Shown in pieces: positions 6,834 through 12,896 of a stretch of DNA of 12,896 nucleotides (position 1 is the first letter of the stretch; each line of letters starts with the position of its first letter). The notes under the pieces are model-generated. The model was not told where the DNA came from. It did not search any database and saw only the letters and a program-made list of their open reading frames with translations. The translations under genes were made by a program, and so were the position numbers. Origin of the DNA: Bacteroidetes bacterium GWA2_31_9b (GTDB taxonomy: Bacteria > Bacteroidota > Bacteroidia > Bacteroidales > UBA12077); NCBI GenBank assembly GCA_001769005.1, contig MENE01000150.1:4417-17312 (forward strand), given 5' to 3'.

Positions 6834-8105
6834 TTATCTAATGATCCAGTTTTGCCAATAATCTTTTGCAGTAACACTGATCAAGGTTTGCGGGTTTTGT
6901 TCTTTTTGGTTAATTAATGCCGATTTAATTGATACTTGCTCTGTTAAATAATCTGAAAGTTCTTTGTAAGAAATATTTCCATTGGTTTCCTTAATTTTTT
7001 TAAGCAGATAATAAGTAAATAAACCATGGTTTTTATCTTTGTAAGATAATGATGATTGTTCTCCACTACTAGCTGTAAATACAACTATATTTCCTTTAAG
7101 AATATTATCTTTTGGTTTCACTTTTACTCCACGAGCAGCAACAAGACTTTGATTTCTGGCACCTCCACTAAAACACGCATCTAAAATAACGGTTACTTTT
7201 TGTGATGGATATTCAGTAAGTTGTTTGTATAAATCAGCAAGTTTTACTGCAAACTGAAGATCAGAGCCACTTACATCAACAGGAATAAGGTAAGGTTCTT
7301 TTTCTATTTCATCGGGAAAACCATGACCAGCGTAATAAAATAAAATATCACCTTTACCATTTGTGTTTTTTATTACCGATGTTAAAGTTTTAATTGCGCG
7401 GCTCATTTCTACTGCTTTGGCATTTTCAAGATAAATGATATTCTCGTCAGGAATTCCTAATGTTGATTTAGCATACATTTTAAAAGTTTGTGCATCGTTA
7501 ACTGCATAATCTACATTGGATTCAGTATTCAAACCCATTTGATAAGAGTTGTAATCTTCGTTTCCGATTATCAAAGCATATTTGCTTTCATTTTTTCTTT
7601 CTGTATAAGGTATATTAATATCCACATCAGATGGAGAATACTTTTGTATTGTTTCTTTTTTCGGTTCTTCTTTTACTGCATAATTCTTATCAGATTTGTT
7701 TTCCCTAATAATAGGATTCTCTGTATCTTCCTCTATGAAAGTGTACAAATCCGGTCTATTTTTTTCACTATTGAAATCTTTTTTACCAACTTTCTCTGCT
7801 ACAATTTTTGAAACTCCAGAATTAGGACATTTAATGTAATAGTTTTTTCCATGTACAATATCAAGATCAATTTTAACATTGCCTGCAAGCTCAATATTAA
7901 GTTTTCCTTCAGAATAAATCTTATAAGAAAATTTATTTCTGACAGGCATTTTATGTATAATAACTTTGTTAAAAATTACGGGGTATTCGTAATTTACAGC
8001 CAATCCACCGGTGCGATAAATGTAAATCATTGAATAATCATTGTTTTGTGCATTACATGCTATACTAAAAATCAAAAATAAAAATCCTAATATCTTTGTT
8101 TTCAT
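6834..8105 (-). CDS. Secreted DUF2846-like plus caspase-like (peptidase C14) protein
   Basis: The 423-residue protein begins with a signal peptide (MKTKILGFLFLIFSIACNAQ); cleavage near residue 20 is likely, and Cys17 is only a poor lipobox candidate. Residues about 24-100 form a small beta-rich domain beginning SMIYIYR that resembles DUF2846. A charged linker follows (about 110-170). Residues about 175-415 are a caspase-like domain: KYALIIGNEDY (strand 1), the catalytic-type His261 in YYAGHG and Cys311 in LDACFSGG, then FTASSGEQ and GLFTYYLL. The intact His/Cys pair suggests an active cysteine peptidase, acting in the periplasm or at the cell surface. Bacterial caspase homologues cut after Arg/Lys or Asp; the specificity here cannot be told. 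It appears monocistronic (186-base gap upstream, 159 downstream). Domain assignment is firm for the caspase part, moderate for DUF2846; the biological role is unknown. Confidence 0.87.
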   Translation of the reverse strand: MKTKILGFLFLIFSIACNAQNNDYSMIYIYRTGGLAVNYEYPVIFNKVIIHKMPVRNKFSYKIYSEGKLNIELAGNVKIDLDIVHGKNYYIKCPNSGVSKIVAEKVGKKDFNSEKNRPDLYTFIEEDTENPIIRENKSDKNYAVKEEPKKETIQKYSPSDVDINIPYTERKNESKYALIIGNEDYNSYQMGLNTESNVDYAVNDAQTFKMYAKSTLGIPDENIIYLENAKAVEMSRAIKTLTSVIKNTNGKGDILFYYAGHGFPDEIEKEPYLIPVDVSGSDLQFAVKLADLYKQLTEYPSQKVTVILDACFSGGARNQSLVAARGVKVKPKDNILKGNIVVFTASSGEQSSLSYKDKNHGLFTYYLLKKIKETNGNISYKELSDYLTEQVSIKSALINQKEQNPQTLISVTAKDYWQNWIIR

Positions 8106-8246
8106 ACTAAATGATTTTAGAAAATACTATTTTATAACTTATCAAATTTTATGCTAACCTGAATGAATTTTTCATCTGACGTTTGAAAATTATATAATTT
8201 CGAGAATAGAAAAAATATAATTTTCTCAGTCAGGGTTAACCTGTAC

Positions 8247-8284
8247 TATTCATAAATATTGAAGAAATAAAATATTTATGAATA
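8247..8284 (-). terminator. 14-bp perfect hairpin after the flavodoxin-fold gene
   Basis: A perfect 14-bp stem (8247-8260 with 8271-8284, loop of 10) begins 7 bases after the stop of the oxidoreductase gene. It is the strongest perfect inverted repeat in the window. All but two base pairs are A-T and no T-run follows on the minus strand, so it may act as an mRNA 3'-end stabiliser rather than a classical intrinsic terminator. Confidence 0.5.
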
Positions 8285-8291
8285 CGTCAGG

Positions 8292-8870
8292 CTAAATCTG
8301 TTTTCTTCCAATTTCTTCAACTTTCTGAATCCATTTTTTTCTCTTTTTATCGTCAGATGTTTTGACTGGTCCAAAAGCAGAAATCTTTACCGGTTTTATT
8401 CCGCAAAATTCCAGAATACCTTTTTTTAATGAATTATGTCCCGGACTTTTATAAACTAACCAATAGTACCATTTGGGAGTATCCATTGTAACAATAAGTC
8501 TGGCTGTTTTGCCTGTTAAAAGTTTGTCCCAAAGAAGCGAGTTTTCACGGTACTTAAAAGCAAATTTGGGTAAAAATACTCTGTCGATAAATCCTTTTAA
8601 TAGGGCAGGGTATGTGCTCCACCAGGTTGGATAAACAAATACCAAATGATTTGCATTCAAAATATCTTGTTGAATAAGAACTAAATCGGGTTCAAGTTCT
8701 GTTCTTTTTCTGTAACCAAAATGTAAAATAGGATCGAACTGTAAATCAATTAAATTAACTAATTTACAATTAGCTCCGGTTGATTCAGCTCCTTTTTTAT
8801 AACTTGTTGCAAACTCAGCGCAAATGCTATTTTTGTCAGGATTACCGTTTATAATGAGTATTTTTTTCAT
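8292..8870 (-). CDS. NAD(P)H-dependent oxidoreductase, flavodoxin-2 family
   Basis: This 192-residue cytoplasmic protein has the flavodoxin-like fold of the NQO1/MdaB/KefF family, whose members carry FMN or FAD and reduce quinones or other small electrophiles with NAD(P)H. Evidence is the first strand and phosphate loop MKKILIINGNPDKNS (residues 1-15), the YPTWWSTYPALLKGFIDRVF segment (about 80-99) that is the family hallmark around the flavin, FKYRENS after it, and the LIVTMDTP strand (about 125-132). Length is normal (about 190-200). The gene stands alone: 119 bases separate it from ettA upstream, including the ettA terminator, and a hairpin follows it. The substrate is unknown; roles as KefF-like potassium-efflux regulator or quinone reductase cannot be distinguished, and no kefC is seen next to it. 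Confidence 0.88.
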   Translation of the reverse strand: MKKILIINGNPDKNSICAEFATSYKKGAESTGANCKLVNLIDLQFDPILHFGYRKRTELEPDLVLIQQDILNANHLVFVYPTWWSTYPALLKGFIDRVFLPKFAFKYRENSLLWDKLLTGKTARLIVTMDTPKWYYWLVYKSPGHNSLKKGILEFCGIKPVKISAFGPVKTSDDKKRKKWIQKVEEIGRKQI

Positions 8871-8949
8871 TGAATCTTTCCATTGAAAATAGAACGCAAA
8901 TAATTATGATTTTTTAAGATGTTACAGTAATTATCATAATCATTATGAA

Positions 8950-8977
8950 AACCCTGCTTGCAATGAGCAAGAGGGTT
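8950..8977 (-). terminator. Rho-independent terminator of ettA
   Basis: On the minus strand the arms AACCCTCTTGC and GCAAGCAGGGTT pair over 11 bp with one bulged base and a 5-base loop; TTC then extends the T's closing the 3' arm. It lies 12 bases after the ettA stop. It is the most convincing intrinsic terminator in the window and isolates ettA from the next gene. Confidence 0.72.
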
Positions 8978-8989
8978 CTATTTTGAATT

Positions 8990-10675
8990 TTATCGTACTA
9001 ATTTTTTATATTTTATTCGTTTTGGAGCATCAGATCCCAAACGTTTCTTTCTGTTTTCTTCGTATTCAGAAAATGAACCTTCGAAGAAATGAACATTTGA
9101 ATCACCTTCATACGCTAATATATGTGTAGCAATTCTATCGAGAAACCATCTATCGTGACTAATAACTACAGCACAGCCAGCAAAGTTTTCCAAGCCTTCT
9201 TCCAAAGCACGAAGGGTATTCACATCAATATCGTTTGTAGGCTCATCGAGAAGTAGTACGTTTCCTTCGCTTTTTAGAGCTAATGCTAAATGCAATCTGT
9301 TTTTTTCACCACCCGATAAAACACCACATTTTTTTTCTTGATCAGCTCCTGTGAAATTAAATCGCCCAACATAAGCTCGTGAGTTTACTAATTTTCCTCC
9401 CAGTTGAATATTATCAAGTCCATCAGATATTACATCATAAACTGATTTTTGTGAATCAATAGCTTTATGTGTTTGGTCAACATAGCTTATTTTAACTGTT
9501 TCACCAATCTGAATATCTCCGGTATCGGGCTTTTCAAGCCCCATAATCATACGGAACAATGTAGTTTTACCAGCACCGTTTGGTCCAATAACTCCAATAA
9601 TTCCAGCAGGTGGAAGAGAGAATGTCAAATCCTGAAATAAAACCCTGTCGCCATAAGCTTTGGTTACTCCTTCCATTTGAATTACCTTATCACCTAATCG
9701 AGGTCCATTTGGAATATAAATTTCAAGTTTATCTTCTTTTTGTTTTACATCTTCGTTAAGCATTTTATCATAAGCTTGTAAACGTGCTTTTGATTTTGCC
9801 TGACGTGCTTTTGGAGCCATGCGAACCCATTCCAACTCACGTTCAAGGGTTTTTCGGCGTTTCGATACACCTTTTTCTTCCATTTCCATTCTTTTGGTTT
9901 TTTGCTCTAACCAAGATGTGTAGTTTCCTTTCCATGGAATACCTTCGCCACGATCTAACTCTAAAATCCAGCCTGCAACATTATCTAAGAAATAGCGGTC
10001 GTGGGTAATACAGATTACAGTTCCTTTGTATTGTTGTAAATGTTGTTCTAACCATTGCATACTTTCAGCATCAAGGTGGTTTGTAGGCTCATCGAGTAAA
10101 AGAATATCAGGTTCCTGTAAAAGCAAACGACAAAGAGCAACTCTACGGCGTTCACCACCAGAAAGTTCACTAACTAGCTGATCGTCGGGTGGACACTGTA
10201 AAGCATCCATAGCAATATTTAGTCGTGTATCTAAATTCCATGCATCGTACTGATCAATTTTTTCCTGTAAACGTGCTTGCTCAGACATTAGCTTGTCCAT
10301 AGCATCAGGGTTTTCATACACTTCGGGCAAACCAAACTTTTGATTTATCTCTTCATAAGCATTCATAACATCTACAATTTCCTGAACACCTTCTTTTACA
10401 ACATCTTTAACTGTTTTGGTATCATCAAGGTGTGGCTCTTGTTCTAAAAGTCCTACAGAATAACCTGGAGCAAATACCAATTCTCCCTGAAAAGATTTTT
10501 CTGTTCCTGCAATTATCCGAAGCAATGTTGATTTACCACTACCATTTAATCCGATAATGCCAATTTTAGCACCAAGGAAAAATGATAAACTAATGTCTTT
10601 TATTACAGTTTTGTTTGGAGGATAGGTTTTACTAACCTTATACATCGAAAAAATAATCTGCTTATCGTCTGCCAT
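8990..10675 (-). CDS. ettA: Energy-dependent translational throttle protein EttA (ABC-F)
   Basis: The 561-residue protein is an ABC-F ATPase without membrane segments. EttA binds the ribosomal E site and, according to the ADP/ATP ratio, gates the first peptide-bond step. Two complete ABC cassettes are visible: Walker A GLNGSGKST (42-50) and GPNGAGKTT (364-372), signature LSGGE (171-175 and 453-457), and Walker B LLLDEPTN with catalytic Glu196 and Glu478. Between them the linker (about 251-330) is highly charged and contains RELEWVRMAPKARQAKSKAR, typical of EttA. The phrase LDRGEGIPWKGNYTSWLEQK and the C-terminus KRIKYKKLVR also match EttA rather than Uup or YheS types. Length is normal (E. 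coli 555). The start MADDKQIIFSMYKVSK fits the family. The gene is alone, with a promoter element upstream and a terminator downstream. Confidence 0.95.
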   Translation of the reverse strand: MADDKQIIFSMYKVSKTYPPNKTVIKDISLSFFLGAKIGIIGLNGSGKSTLLRIIAGTEKSFQGELVFAPGYSVGLLEQEPHLDDTKTVKDVVKEGVQEIVDVMNAYEEINQKFGLPEVYENPDAMDKLMSEQARLQEKIDQYDAWNLDTRLNIAMDALQCPPDDQLVSELSGGERRRVALCRLLLQEPDILLLDEPTNHLDAESMQWLEQHLQQYKGTVICITHDRYFLDNVAGWILELDRGEGIPWKGNYTSWLEQKTKRMEMEEKGVSKRRKTLERELEWVRMAPKARQAKSKARLQAYDKMLNEDVKQKEDKLEIYIPNGPRLGDKVIQMEGVTKAYGDRVLFQDLTFSLPPAGIIGVIGPNGAGKTTLFRMIMGLEKPDTGDIQIGETVKISYVDQTHKAIDSQKSVYDVISDGLDNIQLGGKLVNSRAYVGRFNFTGADQEKKCGVLSGGEKNRLHLALALKSEGNVLLLDEPTNDIDVNTLRALEEGLENFAGCAVVISHDRWFLDRIATHILAYEGDSNVHFFEGSFSEYEENRKKRLGSDAPKRIKYKKLVR

Positions 10676-10711
10676 ATATTTTAAGTTTTATAGTTTATAG
10701 TTTTGAGTTAA

Positions 10712-10719
10712 CAAAATTA
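10712..10719 (-). promoter_or_regulatory. Bacteroidota-type -7 promoter element upstream of ettA
   Basis: On the minus strand TAATTTTG fits the TAnnTTTG consensus of Bacteroidota sigma-ABfr promoters and lies 36 bases before the ettA start, giving a leader of about 30 bases. The expected TTTG-like -33 box is not clear at the right distance, so support is partial. Confidence 0.35.
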
Positions 10720-10875
10720 GTAAATACTTTGATAGATATATGTGAGTTAAGTGAAAACAATTTTCCAGATATAAAATTGCAAAAGCTATTAAAACCAAGT
10801 TTTTTGATTTTAAGAATTTTTATGAATTAATTGTTTGTTACTTTATTACTGGTTGTATGTCAAGCAGGTTTTGTA

Positions 10876-12690
10876 TTACATAATTGTAAACTCTAAATCC
10901 AGTTCATTTAATACATCGTCCGATGGTTTTGAAGTTTCAGTATCCCATCCACGAAGTTTATAATATTCGGTTAAATTTTTCTCAAATTCTTTTTTATCAA
11001 CGATTGAGCCTTTAAAATCGCCAAAAGTGAATTTATTCTCGAAAAATTTATAAGGCAAATTATCGTCTTCGCGTATAAAACCTTCGCGATAATTGAACAT
11101 TTTTTCAAGCGTAAATATTCGTGTACCAGCTTTTGCGAATTCTTCATCGGTCCAATCTAAGCCTGTTATTGCAGTAAGGAATTTTGAATAACTGATTTCA
11201 TTTTTGTACCAACCGGAAGCAAAGCTGCAAGCAGCTAAAGAGTCGCGTAATGTAGCCATATCCTGACGCTCTGGTGATCCCCCATTCATATGACAGGCTC
11301 CACGGTTACTTGTAGCATAACAAATACTCCAATATTCCGAATTTACTGGTACATTCCATGCTGCCAGTTCATGTCCTTTTACATGTATTGCAAACTTCGA
11401 TGAATCTTGTTTTATCTCTTCAGCTAAATATTTCACACCTCTGCAAGCCAAATCGCCAATACCTTGTCTGTTACACATTTTTTGAAGCAGTTCTAACGAT
11501 CCTTCAACATTGCCCCAGGTAAGTTCAATCCCTTCGAGAAATTTTGAATCAATTATTCCTTTTTCGTATGCTTCCATTAAAAAGCCAATCACATTTCCTG
11601 CAGAAATAATATCGATACCGTAATCATCGGCAACAGCAATTAGTTTTTGCAATCCTGCAAGATCTGATATTAAAAGATTTGCTCCAAAAAGAGTACCTGT
11701 TTCATATTCTGGTCCATCGTGAACCATTACACTATATGAACCTTTTGCTATACCACTTTTCTTACATGCTAACTGGCAAGAGAAACAAGCAAAATCACGC
11801 TTCCAAACTTGCTCACGGTTTGCTGCTGCTCCAATTTTTTCAATCTCACCAAATGTTCCTTCGCTATAATTTTTTACTGCCTGAGTTCCGCTTTTACTAG
11901 ATGCAGTTAACGCATTTGCTGTTCCTCCATATCTCCACCATTCTAAATCATCTTTGTTTTCTTCTTTAAATGATGTGCGTACTTTTTCAAGTAGTTCGAG
12001 ATATTTTTTATGATCACCAAGTTTTGGCATTTGTGTACCTTTTACTGCAATGGCTTTCAGATTTTTAGAACCCATAACACATCCTGTACCTCCGCGTCCG
12101 GCAGCTCGTGCAGCAGTGTTTAATATACTTGCCATTGGAACTAAATTTTCACCGGCAGGACCAATATAACAAGATTCAAATTTTCTATCACCCAATTCTT
12201 CAATTAATGCATTATCAAATTCGTCAGTTCCCATACCCCAGAATTTAGATGCATCACAAATTTCTACTTCATCATCAATAATTTTAATATAAACAGGTTT
12301 ACTGGCTTTTCCTATAACACAAATTCCATCGTAGCCGGCAAAACGAATTTCCGGGCCGAAAAATCCACCCATATTCGAATAACTAACTGTTGACCCATAT
12401 TCGTATTTTGAGTTAAGAGCCGAAGTACGTGGTGATTTTGTCACAACACATGTACGCGATGATGATGGAATGGGTAACCCTGAAAAAGGCCCGGGCATAT
12501 ATAAAATTGCATTTTCAGGCGATAATGGATCAATTCCCGGATTTGGAAGTTTATCCCATAATAATTTTGTTCCTAATCCTCTGCCACCAATAAAATGTTT
12601 AATATCTTCTTCAGGAATCTGCGTTTTTTTTATTTCTCCTGTTGTCAGATTTATATCGAGTAATCTACCGTAATATCCTTTAATTGACAT
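10876..12690 (-). CDS. Aldehyde ferredoxin oxidoreductase family protein (W/Mo enzyme)
   Basis: The 604-residue protein is a full-length member of the AOR family, which binds tungsten (or molybdenum) bis-pyranopterin and one 4Fe-4S cluster and interconverts aldehydes and carboxylic acids with low-potential electrons. The N-terminal GGRGLGTKLLWDKLP (35-49) and RAAGRGGTGCVMGSKNLKAI (194-213) match AOR pterin-site regions. The cluster ligands are Cys302, Cys305 and Cys309 (CxxCxxxC) and Cys488 in DSLAACSF. GPEYET (326-331), YGIDIISAGN (357-366) and ATSNRGACH (459-467) are further family motifs. No signal peptide, so cytoplasmic. The start at 12690 has AGGAG eight bases upstream. A 4Fe-4S partner gene ends 11 bases before. 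AOR, GOR, WOR and BamB-like members cannot be separated by eye; the partner recalls AorA/AorB-type complexes, but no FAD subunit is seen downstream. Confidence 0.93.
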   Translation of the reverse strand: MSIKGYYGRLLDINLTTGEIKKTQIPEEDIKHFIGGRGLGTKLLWDKLPNPGIDPLSPENAILYMPGPFSGLPIPSSSRTCVVTKSPRTSALNSKYEYGSTVSYSNMGGFFGPEIRFAGYDGICVIGKASKPVYIKIIDDEVEICDASKFWGMGTDEFDNALIEELGDRKFESCYIGPAGENLVPMASILNTAARAAGRGGTGCVMGSKNLKAIAVKGTQMPKLGDHKKYLELLEKVRTSFKEENKDDLEWWRYGGTANALTASSKSGTQAVKNYSEGTFGEIEKIGAAANREQVWKRDFACFSCQLACKKSGIAKGSYSVMVHDGPEYETGTLFGANLLISDLAGLQKLIAVADDYGIDIISAGNVIGFLMEAYEKGIIDSKFLEGIELTWGNVEGSLELLQKMCNRQGIGDLACRGVKYLAEEIKQDSSKFAIHVKGHELAAWNVPVNSEYWSICYATSNRGACHMNGGSPERQDMATLRDSLAACSFASGWYKNEISYSKFLTAITGLDWTDEEFAKAGTRIFTLEKMFNYREGFIREDDNLPYKFFENKFTFGDFKGSIVDKKEFEKNLTEYYKLRGWDTETSKPSDDVLNELDLEFTIM

Positions 12691-12698
12691 ACAAAAAT

Positions 12699-12703
12699 CT
12701 CCT
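12699..12703 (-). promoter_or_regulatory. Shine-Dalgarno site of the AOR gene
   Basis: AGGAG on the minus strand lies 8 bases before the AOR ATG and overlaps the stop codon (TAG) of the upstream ferredoxin-type gene. It is the only clear Shine-Dalgarno noticed in the window and supports both the chosen start and translational coupling of the pair. Confidence 0.7.
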
Positions 12704-12896
12704 ATGCATTAAAATTATACCATTGTTCCATTAGTTTTTTTGCAATTTTATTTGGCGAAAGATTATTTAAATCGCGATCTGCAGCTATTTCAATATATTC
12801 AAGAGCACCATAAGGACAATGTTTTACACATTGAGGATCGCCATTGCATAATGTACACATTCGTTCAGGCTTGTTCGTTTCAGGATTAGGATGAAT
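12702..12896 (-). CDS. Ferredoxin-type 4Fe-4S subunit of the AOR complex, C-terminal part
   Basis: The last 64 codons and the stop of a gene that begins beyond the right edge are visible. The translation contains PERMCTLCNGDPQCVKHCPYGALEYIE, broken here as MCTLCNGDPQCVKHCP then YGALEYIE: a CxxCx(5)CxxxCP cluster-binding motif of the HycB/CooF-like dicluster ferredoxin type. A 35-residue tail follows, rich in Lys, Asn and Leu and ending WYNFNA. It presumably carries electrons between the AOR tungsten subunit and ferredoxin or another acceptor, as AorA does in Aromatoleum-type AOR complexes. Its stop overlaps the AOR ribosome-binding site, 11 bases before the AOR start, so the two are one operon. 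The number of clusters in the whole protein cannot be seen. Confidence 0.85.
   Translation of the reverse strand: MHPNPETNKPERMCTLCNGDPQCVKHCPYGALEYIEIAADRDLNNLSPNKIAKKLMEQWYNFNA

Noticed and set aside
7488..8033. Plus-strand open frames opposite the caspase-like gene
   Set aside because: The Ile/Phe/Tyr-rich translations are typical of the antisense of Lys/Asn-rich genes; the minus-strand gene has signal peptide and catalytic motifs.
620..8105. SIR2 gene and caspase-like gene as parts of one defence system
   Set aside because: They are separated by the three-gene transporter unit, and the caspase-like protein has a signal peptide, so no shared operon or compartment is supported.
8231..8243. 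GGTTAACC palindrome between the caspase-like and flavodoxin-fold genes
   Set aside because: An eight-base palindrome occurring once gives no basis for naming an operator.
3263..8946. Repeated ATAATCATTAT at 3263-3273 and 8936-8946
   Set aside because: An 11-base A/T-rich match with one copy overlapping a stop codon and the other in a gap; chance is the simplest explanation.
10791..10803. AAAAC-CAA-GTTTT mini-hairpin between AOR and ettA
   Set aside because: A five-pair stem of almost pure A-T about 75 bases from the AOR stop is too weak to call a terminator.

Overview
The window is AT-rich chromosomal DNA, most likely from an anaerobic or facultatively anaerobic member of the Bacteroidota. 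The evidence for this is the protein flavour, the near absence of Shine-Dalgarno sequences, a TAnnTTTG-type promoter element upstream of ettA, and signal-peptide and DUF2846/caspase architectures typical of that phylum. A tungsten/molybdenum aldehyde oxidoreductase of the AOR family with a 4Fe-4S partner points to anaerobic metabolism. Genus and species cannot be told from this stretch.

Layout. Bases 1-447 (+) hold the 3' end of a trehalose-6-phosphate synthase gene (otsA-like). Everything else is on the minus strand. A structured, inverted-repeat-rich gap (448-619) separates otsA from a convergent 862-residue SIR2-domain gene (620-3208), the best candidate here for an antiphage or otherwise accessory element. 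Read in transcription order, a transporter group precedes it: an NSS-family Na+-dependent amino-acid transporter (6674-4860), a 47-residue MetS-type small subunit (4848-4705) and an APC-family amino-acid permease (4721-3270). The MetS-type gene overlaps the permease by 17 bases. Upstream of these lie a secreted DUF2846 + caspase-like protein (8105-6834), a flavodoxin-fold NAD(P)H oxidoreductase (8870-8292), the ABC-F translation factor EttA (10675-8990), and an AOR-family oxidoreductase (12690-10876). The AOR gene directly follows the 3' end of a ferredoxin-type subunit gene that runs off the window (12896-12702).

How they work together. The ferredoxin-type subunit and AOR form a tight pair (11-base gap, ribosome-binding site overlapping the upstream stop) and probably make one enzyme complex. 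The NSS transporter and the small MetS-type protein are also a functional pair; the APC permease is translationally linked to them, suggesting an amino-acid uptake operon. EttA, the flavodoxin-like protein and the caspase-like protein look like independent units; hairpins follow the first two. The SIR2 gene has no recognisable promoter of its own, is more AT-rich than its neighbours in the rows sampled, and is bracketed by inverted GTTATGG/CCATAAC motifs, which suggests a recent insertion, possibly a gene cassette.

No stretch longer than 300 bases lacks a gene. The gaps at 6675-6833, 8106-8291, 8871-8989 and 10676-10875 hold only AT-rich regulatory-type sequence plus the hairpins and promoter element listed. 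No tRNA, rRNA, CRISPR array or transposase was seen.
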